From the NCBI GenBank assembly GCA_032718475.1, contig JAUCBJ010008087.1, forward strand, positions 1 to 64,000: a stretch of DNA of 64,000 nucleotides, in the 5' to 3' direction. Positions 43,765 to 53,187 of the stretch are shown here, one piece after another (position 1 is the first letter of the stretch; each line of letters starts with the position of its first letter). The DNA is from Nemertoderma westbladi (taxonomy: Eukaryota; Xenacoelomorpha; Nemertodermatida; Nemertodermatidae). The translations under genes and the position numbers were made by a program. The notes under the pieces were generated by a model. That model saw only the letters and a program-made list of their open reading frames with translations, was not told the origin of the DNA and made no database searches.

Positions 43765-44217
43765 CAAATTGTGTAAATAAACTATTAAGCTTTAAAAAGA
43801 ATAAAACTGTACCTATACGTCCCAGTGATCGGTAGGTTTCGGCCCGCAGCTGAAGGCGTTCTCAAGAGGCCAAGCCAGCAAATGTGTTGCGTACTGTAAA
43901 TACTTCACTGACTCCTGCTACTACAAAGAAACTCTGTTCCCACAAAAATCTGTTCTTCCAGCCAATTAAAAATTGTATAAACTTACGATTCAATATGAAT
44001 GTATTTCTCTCTTCATAATTCTATATCGATTAAGTTCAAATATTCATACGGATACTGCGAAAAGTTATAGTACCCTACTCACAAGGACTGGACTACTACA
44101 TACAGTAAATAAAATACAGTAATGATAATAACCTTGTTTTACAGCCTACATCAATAACAGTACAGTTGTAGTTTCGGTGGTAAATCAATACAAGGTTGTG
44201 TGTTTTAAGTTTTGAGA
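43765..44217 (+). other. Upstream region of the DUF1295 gene
   Basis: 450 bp without coding signal; it should contain the promoter and 5' UTR of the downstream gene. No convincing TATA box at a definable distance. Confidence 0.5.
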
Positions 44218-45024
44218 ATGGGTAACACGGCTAGTATAGAAGAATACAAGTGGCAAATAGCCGGTTATTGCGTCGGCGCCGACTTCGCGATTCAATGGAT
44301 CGGTTGGTTGATCGCCAGCGCCTTAGGAACCGAACGATTCTACGACATTACCGGGTCTATTACCTTCGTAACTCTAGCCTGGGCGAGTATAATCCATGAT
44401 CTATCGCCCTCTAAGGTGGTCCAGGCCAGTCTCATAACAGCCTGGGCTTCCCGCCTAGGATTGCATCTGATCACCCGCATCATAAAGGACAAGAAAGACA
44501 GACGATTCGACGGCGTTCGCGACAACCCACGCAAATTCTTCATCTACTGGACTATCCAAGGCGTCTGGATTGCCATTACTTTAGCTCCCACCTTGATTAT
44601 GAACGTGAAGTCGAGTCACACTGATTGGATGAGTGCTCCCGCAGTGTGTGTGCGCGGAGTGGGCTGGTTGGTGTGGCTCGTTGGTTTCTCTCTCGAGGCC
44701 GTCGCCGACGCCCAGAAGAGATCGTTTCGCTCGGACCCCGCCAACGCGGGTGCCTTTATCTCCACCGGTCTCTGGTCCATCTCCCAGCATCCCAACTACC
44801 TCGGTGAGATCGTTCTCTGGTTCGGTCTCTACATCTCGTCTGCGGCACACTTCCGTACCTGGGAGTTCCTTTCGGTTTTATCTCCGATATTCGTCGCCTA
44901 CCTTCTCATTAACGTCTCCGGGATTCCCCTATTAGATAAAGCCGCTAAGGCCCATTGGGGTGACAACCCAGCGTATAAACGCTATTGCAAGGGAACTAAA
45001 AAGTTGGTCCCATTTATATGGTAG
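44218..45024 (+). CDS. DUF1295 family multi-pass membrane protein, intronless
   Basis: 268 codons from ATG 44218 to TAG 45022-45024. About seven hydrophobic segments (roughly residues 9-36, 45-63, 66-88, 105-130, 139-163, 195-212, 217-240). The C-terminal signature WSISQHPNYLGEIVLWFGLY is diagnostic of DUF1295, a family related to steroid 5-alpha-reductase C-terminal domains and isoprenylcysteine methyltransferase-like enzymes that act in membranes, often with NAD(P)H. The exact substrate is not known from sequence. The protein starts MGNTAS, which fits an N-myristoylation signal (Gly2, Ser6); this is an inference. GC and CpG content are higher than in the flanks and no intron interrupts the frame. 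I chose ATG 44218 because it gives the MGNTAS start. Two AATAAA signals follow. Confidence 0.9.
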   Translation: MGNTASIEEYKWQIAGYCVGADFAIQWIGWLIASALGTERFYDITGSITFVTLAWASIIHDLSPSKVVQASLITAWASRLGLHLITRIIKDKKDRRFDGVRDNPRKFFIYWTIQGVWIAITLAPTLIMNVKSSHTDWMSAPAVCVRGVGWLVWLVGFSLEAVADAQKRSFRSDPANAGAFISTGLWSISQHPNYLGEIVLWFGLYISSAAHFRTWEFLSVLSPIFVAYLLINVSGIPLLDKAAKAHWGDNPAYKRYCKGTKKLVPFIW

Positions 45025-45384
45025 AAAGTTGCATTCGTTTTTAGTCTTTTTAAATTTAAATTATTATAATAACTTATCAGACTCAGGAAACGTCAGTGTA
45101 ATTTGATCGATCAGTTCAGTTGATCAGGTTTATTTAATTTTTATAGATAATTCATTTATAACTATTATTATATATAATTATTGCTGATAATTATAACTAA
45201 TTATAAAATTAGTTATAGATAATTATAACTAATTATTAATGATAAATATATATAGTTATTCTGTAACTAATATGATACCGGTAGTTATAATTAAAAAAGG
45301 TAATAAATTTCAATAATAAAGAAAACTGGGAGGTCTGTTTGGAAAATAATGAAATTCTAAGTGTCGAATGGAATTTGTTTTTTC

Positions 45385-45390
45385 AATAAA
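45385..45390 (+). terminator. Polyadenylation signal AATAAA for the DUF1295 gene
   Basis: AATAAA followed within 30 bases by T-rich sequence. Another AATAAA lies at 45315-45320. Both are 290 to 370 bp after the stop codon. Confidence 0.5.
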
Positions 45391-47799
45391 GTTGGCAGCC
45401 TTTTTTCTAATAATTATGAATGATATTTGTCTTTGTTTGTTTGTTACATTAAAATATTAACTTAACCCCGTTCTGGTGGTACCCCCGCATCCGTGCGTTG
45501 TGGCCTATTACGATGGAACGCGCAAAGCATTCGTAATTTACATCATAACTTACATAATAATTTATAAAGTCGAGTGCAATTACTAACGTTTAATGTACAG
45601 GAGGCCTATATTATGAGGAAAAATACAATTTATTGAATTGAGAAAAAAATATGGAATTGAGTAAACTTCTAGAACACGTCGTGAGTATTCTCCATTGATG
45701 AAACCAATGTAGGCTAAGTGTAAGTTCCTCTAAATAATGAAGGTTGAACAACTTTTCGTGTAAAGATACCCTACCGAGGTTTGTAGTGCCCAAAAGTTAA
45801 AAATTTGAGTTACGGTAACAATTTGAGTTAGGGTAACAATTTGAGTTAAGGTAACAATTTGAATACTTGTTCATGAATCTGCACATATGGCGGGAAAACT
45901 TCCGTGTTCGTTCCAAACAATGTTTGAATCTCGTTGAGAAACAACTGCGCGAAATACGGTAGGCGTTCAATGATTGCAACTGTTATCGTTGGCTGGAGGC
46001 GATTTACAGTATAAATGGGTGATTCTCACCGAAAGTGGCCAAATAGAACTGAAATATTCCTGAAATTTGAACTCCATTGAAACCATACAAAACTATATAT
46101 ATTCTGAAAGCATTTTTTAAGGAGAATTCAATGGTGACAATCTCCGAGATGTTAGATAAAATCTTAAAGAAATAATCAAGGTAAAGTATGTGTCCCGCCT
46201 GTAATGGTTTGTCCCTCCATGTAATACGAATTTTTAGGCTGTAAATTGCCCCTGTAATGCGATGTCCCAGCCCTGTAACAATATATTCATCTATTGGTAG
46301 GCCTACCGTGTAATGCGATGTCCCCACGTTGTAACAATATAATAGTCATGTACGTATGTATTTAGTAAATTTTCCATACATAACTTTTTAGTAAGTTTTC
46401 CGAGAAAGATAAGTTTTGTCAAAATTGTGTATTATTTTTAAAAATTAATATAATCGACCACAGAAAAGAAACCAAAATCAGACAATTCCAAACTATTCGT
46501 AAGTTGCTACAATAGCCTAGAAACAAAATTAGTTCGGACAGAGTGAATTCGAAATTCAATAAACTTCGAAATTATATAAAGTTTTCATTCAGACAAAAAT
46601 TGGAGAGAATCAATAATTGAGGGGTAAAGTTCAGCATCCGACATATCAAACCCTGTAAAATCCAAAATAGCGAAGTCTTTCACTGCACTTGAATGCTTCG
46701 TACATAATAGTTCGCATGGTGGAAGGCATGGTTTCGTGTTTCCATTTTGTAAATTTAACGGACCATACATAATTAATCTATGTTAGTAGAATGGTACGGT
46801 GTAAGTTAATTAAAACAGAAAAGTTAAGTCCTGAAATTAAATGACCAAATACAGATGCTTTTCAAATTTCCCACCAATTAGTGTGCCATAGAATCAATAC
46901 TAAATTTCCCATTACAGAGAAGGGACAGTCCCTCACTGTAATGGCATCTCGCACACGTAATTTGTGGGACAATTACAGGGCCATTACATGGAGGGACAAA
47001 TTGATCTTGATATTGAATGTGTAGGGAGCACACTTTAATATTGAAGTTGGAAGTAACAATGGCTGTATTGCCCATGTTTTAATCTGCTATAATAACTTTA
47101 TTTTGTTAATTCAAAATGTTACATGCAAATTTATATGCAGAATTAGTAATGGAAAACATGGGACAAAACATCTTGAACATACCGGGTTTGTCACATATAG
47201 ATGTTAAAATCTCGGCAACTACTGGATCGTTTTCAATAAGGTTTTTTTTATTGTGTTCTGTAATAATTGAGGCTGGATTTGCGCATCATCATACCGACTG
47301 ATAACTTCTTATAGCTTCTTTCGAACCTCTATTTAACATTTGGGACATTACAGGGGTCATATTGAAATTTAATAATATTTTATGCTGTTACTGGAACGGA
47401 AGTATTTGTATCCTCCAAAAACTAATCTGAGAATGTAGGAAAATTTTCAAGCTTCCGAATGATATATAGTTTGTACACCAAGGACCATAATGGGGTCATT
47501 CTACTGCTCTCTAAATGTTATGCAAATTCTTTAAACAAGTGTTAAAAATGCTATTTTTTAGCGTTTGACAGAGAAATATGGTAATATGCAGGGATTTTTC
47601 AACCCTGAAAACATGATGAGCAGAATTTTCAGGCCAAGTTTCATATATAAAACATTTTACCGTTTAAAAATTCACCAATCTAAACAGAAATTACGTTCCG
47701 GACAATTTCTAAGTCGGTTTTGGCCACTTTTGTTGAGAATGACCCAATATTTAAAAAACACAGCGTTCTGGTATATATGAAATCTTCTGTGGAGCTACA
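45391..47799. other. Repeat-rich non-coding stretch
   Basis: No gene seen. Short inverted pairs suggest an old palindromic element. TTTGTCCCTCCATGTAAT at 46208-46225 is exactly inverted at 46983-47000, and GGGTGATTCTCACC...GTGGCCAAA at 46017-46043 is inverted with 24 of 27 matches at 47719-47745. A word AACAATTTGAGTTA(A/G)GGT is repeated three times at about 45817-45855. Confidence 0.6.
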
Positions 47800-48960
47800 A
47801 TATCATGTCCTGGAATACTGTAGTGTTATTATTCTGACTGTACTGTACATGCGGGGGGGGGGGGGGGGGGATGTACTGTACAAGAATAAAATTTAGGGGG
47901 AGATAGATAGATAGATTTATTTATACATTATGTAAAAACAATAACAAATACACCAAACAATGTACCGGTATAAAGGTATTGTCCAACATAACATATAGGA
48001 TTACCCCTAAAGCTTTGCAGCTTATTTCCAAGGGGGTCCTTTATGTTACTTGGTTACAAATACAATATTACACTACGCTAACCTAAAACCAATATAAAAC
48101 GTAATTACACTATGTACATGTACAACTTTACCGAGAGCGTGACAATGCCCGACTCAACGATAAAGATGTAATGTACAGAACAATTTATTATAAAACGTAA
48201 TTACAGTATAAATAGTAAATAATTAATAAACTAATAACTTACTGTAGGACTATTGTACCTATTTTTACATTGCACACGGAGGTGAGATTTAACTGCAGAT
48301 TTAAAAGGAGGGAGTTTGTCTACAAATCTTATGAGGTTGCATGAAATAGAAAATAGATATGCACCATGAACCGTAATATAGTGTCATTTTCTGATGACAT
48401 GGACCTCCCCCAGATTTTTCTACAAATCTTAAAATTTGAAACACAACTACTGTAATTCCACTCACCTGTTATCCCATGAAGACGGAATTTTCGATTTTGC
48501 CTTTTATTTTTTTTAATTAGTTGAGAAACAGCTGAGATATAGGCGTTCAAAGATTGCAAGAAGTATCGTTCGCTGGAGGCCATTTATTCTATTTAATAAA
48601 TACACAATGTTCTGGAACATTTTGTTTAAGTATGAATAGCTACGCAATAGATATATACCATGTTCTGGAATATAGTGTCGTTATTCAGGTACCTGCCCCC
48701 CCCCAAAAAAATTTTTTTTTCTACAAATCGTAATGAGATTGCATGACATTTGAAACAGAGTCAGTTTCACCTCCCTCCTCGTTGCTGGGTGAGCCAGAAT
48801 TTTTATTTTCGCTTTCATTCTTTAGCTACTGTACAAGCGTTTGAAAAAGTTGGAAAAGGTGTTTCCGGCGATATTTCACAGGCCACAGTGCAATCATTCT
48901 TCAACCTTGCGAAGATGCAAACCATGCGACTTTCTAACACTCCTACTAGTCGAGTCAATC
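47800..48960. repeat. Pieces of the same repeat family as the 51-52 kb foldback
   Basis: ATCATGTCCTGGAATACTG at about 47805 and ACCATGTTCTGGAATATAGT at about 48658 resemble the ends of the foldback at 50983-52230. 48330-48600 and 48690-48880 match its arms (words CTCCCTCCTC, GTGAGCCAGAATTTTTATTTT, GGCCATTTATTCTATTTAAT). A G18 tract lies at 47853-47870 and an (AGAT)n run at about 47902-47917. No gene. Confidence 0.7.
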
Positions 48961-49173
48961 TAGCAAAAAAACCATAAGTATTTCGCAATCAATCCGAACC
49001 ACACATTTTGGATTCTATATTACCTTATTAATGACCAAAAAAAGTCTACAAAATTTTATTTTGCGGATCATATGTTTATTCATGGAAATTCTGCGTAAAT
49101 TTGCATAAAATAAGCCAAACAAAAGGAATAGTAGGGAACAGTAAGTAGCAAATTGGTGATGTTCCAGAATAAT

Positions 49174-49381
49174 TTAAAGGTGTAATATTATGGTTTTGTT
49201 CAGAAATGGAATAAATGAGAAAGCGCGTCACTGGGGGTTGAACCAGTGCTATACGTACGTTTCAGCCTATCAGGCTTCATCAGTAGCGCTAACCAGTTCA
49301 GCCACTTGCCCCTGACATTCACTCTCCCACCTAATAATCCACTATTCATTTCTGAACAAAACCATAATATTACACCTTTAA
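49174..49381. mobile_element. MITE with 31-bp perfect TIRs and TTAA ends, carrying a tRNA-like segment
   Basis: 49174-49208 and 49347-49381 are exact inverted copies (35 bp including TTAA): left starts TTAAAGGTGTAATATTATGG, right ends TTACACCTTTAA. TTAA flanks fit piggyBac- or Kolobok-type target sites. The 138-bp interior contains, on the minus strand, an A-box-like TGGCTGAACTGG and a B-box-like GGTTCAACCCC with a paired T arm (CACTGG/CCAGTG), separated by a long variable part. No transposase, so it is non-autonomous. Confidence 0.85.
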
Positions 49382-50569
49382 TTACAGTTGCATCAACAGC
49401 TCAACTCCAATTCATTTAAGAATAATTTAATTAATTTCACAATAAGCTGTGATTCAATGAGAAATTAGTAATATTTACACTGGCGTGTTACACATTAATT
49501 GCTATATCTCGGAAACTAGAAGTCGCATCAAATTGTTAAATATTTCAAAAACTTCACGATATAATAAGGTAACCGTTGTATAAAAATTATACAATTCCAC
49601 TGCAAGGAAATTTCATATTTTCCATTAATGTTAGTGAAGATTTTTCACATAATTAAATTGTGATTGCTCTATTGATTTTAGGTGTAATTTATTTATTTGT
49701 TTTAGTTTAGAAACCACAATAGTTTATCATATAACAAATAAATATTTTGGGGATAAGGGTTTTTGAGGTCGATAAATCCGATGGGCGAGGATACATCAAC
49801 CCGTTTAGTAGAGAAGTTGTGTATAATAGTTGTGTAATCTTGTACCAGTAAAATTGGTATTAAAAATATGGTTAAATTATTAGACAAATTTCCGTTGCTC
49901 TGGAAACTAAATTGGTAACTATATAGAAGTGCATACTTCTGTCAATCGATAGTCATTAGAGTAAAGTTTGACTGTACCAAATTTCGAGAAAATCCCAACA
50001 ATCCAATAGACCTCTTGTTGCTATGTAAAATCCGTGTTGCTAAGGAAAGAAACAGGAAATTGAAGGTGATCCGCATAATATATTTTGATAGACTTTTTTG
50101 GGGGTATTAACAAGGTAATGTAGAATAAAAAAAGTTAGTTTGGATGAATTGCGAATTTGTTATGGGTTGACCCCCTTTTTCGGCTAGATTGACTCGTCTA
50201 AACTGTATCTCAGCTATTTGTCAACAACTGCACTACCAGTAACTGCAGTAACATGACTACCTCAGTACCTGAATACTTGATTACCGGTACCGTTACTGCG
50301 TTATATCAGTATGTAGGCCTACCGCTGTGGCGCTGTACCGTATGCCGTATTTCTGTATTTTGTTAGCCAGTACAGCAGTACCGGTAGCGCGGTAGGTTAC
50401 CGGTACATGTTAGCAGTTGTATCTATTTCGGTTCTAGTCTAATTCAACAGTTCAAAGCTGCAAGGTCTTTTTGTCAGGTGCCAGCTTGCTGCTCTGCTGC
50501 TCTGTCAACCTGCATGCTGGCATGGCAACGTCAGAACGTTGAACGTCTAACGGTCGATTGGATGATGCG
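49382..50569. other. Upstream region of the MOSPD-like gene
   Basis: No coding frame of note. The last 350 bp are rich in ACCGGTA words and contain the likely promoter and 5' UTR. An in-frame TGA at 50540-50542 upstream of the ATG fixes the start. Confidence 0.5.
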
Positions 50570-50793
50570 ATGCAACCTGATCAAAATCAACAGCAAGGAT
50601 ACCTGATTCCTGTAGTTTGTGCTCCTCACGACCTGAAATTTTACCTGGACAACTTGAGTAGCCACAAACAGTTATTAACTATATATAATCCATGCGAATT
50701 TGTTCTTCATTACAAACTGCTTTCTAATGCGCGCGATAAATACATAGTCTCAGAACCAGAAGGAAAAATTAAACCTTATAAATGTATTGATAT
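50570..50793 (+). CDS. MOSPD1/3-like: MSP-domain protein (MOSPD1/MOSPD3-like), coding exon 1
   Basis: ATG at 50570 (in-frame TGA 28 nt upstream, no other ATG). 224 coding nt end at a consensus donor, GTAAGT, in phase 2. The peptide enters an MSP (major sperm protein) domain: LKFYLDNLSSHKQLLTIYNP, then KYIVSEPEGKIKPYKCID. This lines up with human MOSPD1/MOSPD3 as I know them (LTLYNP, KYxV, GxVKPQxCxDIVIRH). MSP-domain proteins of this group are tail-anchored ER membrane proteins that bind FFAT-type motifs at contact sites. The transmembrane exons are not in the window. Whether it is MOSPD1 or MOSPD3 cannot be decided; it may be the single invertebrate ancestor of both. Confidence 0.9.
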
Positions 50794-50982
50794 GTAAGTG
50801 CAGAACATGATATAATTCCTGGGGTGTTTAGTACAATTACAATTAATTGCATGCATTCATTCGCCTTACAGCCTTACCACTTGCACTTAACCGTTCAGCC
50901 GTTGTACAATTTTTATTGATTTCACTCACCAACAGACTAAGGAGGAGGGAGGTGCGTGTCCCTGGATTACGACACTATCTAC

Positions 50983-52230
50983 ACAATGGCTCAGAATATA
51001 CTTTCGTTATTAATGTACCTGCCCCACCCCCACCCAAAAAAAATTTCTACAAATCTTAAATGAGATGGCATGAAATTTGAATTTGAAACAAAGATAGTTC
51101 CATCTCCCTCCTCCTTAGTAGGTGAGCCAGAGTCAGAATTTTTATTTTTGCTTCATTCTTTAGCTGCAAGCGTTTAAAAATGGTGTCTCCGAGCTCCGAC
51201 GAAATTGCATCAGTTACACCCCTTGGCTGCTTGGTTACCGTTACACCGCAGATATTCTTCAAACCTGTAGTGAGTTGTTGGTAGTAGTGGAAAGCTGACC
51301 GTGCAAGGACTGCAAATATGTAAAAATATTTGAATTTGGTTGGTAAATACTGAAATAGCGGAGATATGGGCATTCGAATTTTGCATGTATTCAGGTATTA
51401 GCTTCCACTGCAGGCCATTTATTCCATTTAATAAATACACAATGTTCTAGAACGTTTTGTTTATCTCATAAGTAGCTTGGCAACAATGCAAAGCCTACAT
51501 AATAATACTAGTAAATTCATACATCAATACATAATCAAAAATGTTCTCGAACATTGTGTATTAATTAAATAGAATAAATGGCCTACCGGTACAGCGGAAA
51601 CAAATACATGCAACTTTCGAATGCCCATATCTCAGCTATTTCCCTACCAAATTCGAATATTTTAACATAATATTTGGAATGGGCGGGGTAGCTCAGTTGG
51701 TTGAGCGCCGGGCCTGCAATCTATTGGTTGTAGGTTCAGCCCCGCCAGGGTCCACTCAGCCTTTCATCCACTGGGGTCGATAAAATGAGTACCAGTTAAA
51801 TAACTGGGAGCAAATCTTGGGATAGGAGTAGCGCCCACCCCTACCCTCGGGTAGCCGAAAGAGGAGCCTTCGGGTCGCCTCCGGCTTCGGCCGACTATTT
51901 GCTTTTACTTGATTTGGAATGGAATCCTTGCACGGTCAGCTTTCCACTAGTACCAACAAATCACTACAGGTTTGAAGAGTAACTGCGGTGTAACTGATGC
52001 AATTTCGTCGGAGACACCTTTAAATGCTTGTAGCAAAAGAATGAAAACAAAAATAAAAATTCTGGCTCACCCACTAGGGAGGAGGGAGATGAAAGTATCT
52101 CTGTCTCAAATTTCATGCAATCTCATTAAGATTTGTAGAAAAATTTTTTGGGGGGAGGGGGAGGTACCTGAATAACGAAACGACACTATTTTTCCAGGAC
52201 ATGGTGTATATTCAGATATTCCAGGACATG
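50983..52230. mobile_element. Foldback element in intron 1 of the MOSPD-like gene
   Basis: About 51012-51445 is inverted, with moderate divergence, as 51545-52170 (the right arm is longer because of a nested SINE). Paired landmarks: CTCCCTCCTCC...GTGAGCCAG (left) versus CTGGCTCACCC...GGAGGGAG (right); GACGAAATTGCATCAGTTAC versus GTAACTGATGCAATTTCGTC; ATTTATTCCATTTAATAAAT versus ATTAAATAGAATAAAT. The ends resemble the dispersed motif CGACACTAT...CCAGGACATGG. No coding frame. Confidence 0.85.
51682..51911 (+). mobile_element. tRNA-derived SINE, 230 bp, with 10-bp target duplication
   Basis: Flanked by the direct repeat ATTTGGAATG (51672-51681 and 51912-51921). The head is tRNA-like: GGCGGGGTAGCTCAGTTGG with D arm GCTC/GAGC, and GGTTCAGCCCCGCC, whose end pairs with the first seven bases. 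It is followed by a body containing GGGGTCGATAAAATGAGTAC, a sequence found in several invertebrate SINEs, and ends in a short T-rich tail (CTTTTACTTG). It is inserted in the right arm of the foldback. Confidence 0.88.
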
Positions 52231-52644
52231 GTGCAATCGTGTACCGGTCAGCCGGTAGGCGGTAGCCTGTGTTGGACTTGGTTCCCTCAACTCAGATCTG
52301 TAACCTATATTTTATTGTCTAAACTGCGTGCAGTACGGTACAAATTCAATTGGTGTTACATGTTATCACGCTAAATGCTAACTCACCCTGAAATAAGGTC
52401 AAAATATCCCAACGATATCAGATATTATTAATGTATTGTTCGATTTGAAGAAAAGGTCGGAATGGTTGATAGCTTAGTTTTTGTAATTCACTAAAATGAT
52501 TGCATTAATGTATGTGGTTTAGTCATTGCATTATTATTGCTGATAACTTTGCGCTGTAGTAAATTTTAATGTTATTTGTATTTTTTATTGACCTATCAAA
52601 ATATTCGTTCAGTCATTGCATCCTGTGTCTATTATTGCTTTCAG

Positions 52645-52783
52645 TGTCATTAGACATGTGAACATACATACAGCCGATGTTGGTGTCGAAGATAAGTTTC
52701 GATTGATGGTGTGGCAGTCCGGAAATCGGTCACTAAGCAACCAGAAAGATGTCATGGTTACCTTATTTGCTACGGACGACAAG
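52645..52783 (+). CDS. MOSPD1/3-like: MSP-domain protein (MOSPD1/MOSPD3-like), coding exon 2
   Basis: 139 nt between an acceptor (TATTATTGCTTTCAG) and a donor (GTAGGG). The first T completes the codon split by intron 1, giving DIVIRHVNIHTADVGVEDKF across the junction and then SNQKDVMVTLFATDDK. The VIRH and DKFRL words are conserved in MOSPD1. It is open in the required frame and ends in phase 0. It completes the beta-sandwich of the MSP domain. Intron 1 is 1851 bp and is mostly a foldback repeat; intron 2 is 301 bp. Confidence 0.9.
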
Positions 52784-53084
52784 GTAGGGTTCTGAAGATC
52801 TGGGGTCTATCGAGTGAATGGGTTAATCATTTCATTATTAATATTTGGTTTAATTGTTATATTTAATGACATTGCAACAGCTTGGTGTTCAAGATCAGCA
52901 GAGTGGCAGTGCCAAATTTTGCCGAAAAAAAGAAATAAAATATTCACCGATAGCCGGAAAAGTGTGTACTTTAACTTTAAAAAAATTACTTACTTTCCAG
53001 CTATGGGACCCATAGCCTATGGGTGCACCTTGAATCAGGCATCATCATCTGATAATAATCAAGCGTAATTTATTATTATTTTAG

Positions 53085-53187
53085 CCGATGTCGAACAAGT
53101 TGGACGGCAGAAATACCCAGATATCTCAGGGATTGCTGTATAGCAGACGAGATGGAAGTGAAAGCGGCCCTCCAACCTTACAGTACG
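53085..53187 (+). CDS. MOSPD1/3-like: MSP-domain protein (MOSPD1/MOSPD3-like), probable coding exon 3
   Basis: Acceptor TTATTATTATTTTAG, then 103 nt open in the phase set by exon 2 (starts PMSNKLDGRNTQISQG, ends GSESGPPTLQY). It ends at a strong donor GTACGT (53188-53193) in phase 1. In MOSPD proteins the MSP domain is followed by a variable linker before two C-terminal membrane segments, which fits a low-conservation linker exon here. The exon's last bases, CCAACCTTACAGTACG, are the satellite unit itself, so the satellite starts within the exon. The remaining exons would lie beyond the satellite, outside the window. The identification rests on splice sites, phase and position rather than homology. 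Confidence 0.65.

Noticed and set aside
51682-51755. Functional tRNA gene
   Set aside because: Acceptor and D arm pair well but the anticodon stem and T arm are degenerate, and the sequence continues into a SINE body with target duplications.
50847-52175. Short frames near 51.0 and 52.0 kb as exons of the MOSPD-like gene
   Set aside because: They fall in the inverted arms of the foldback repeat and have no splice sites in the required phase.
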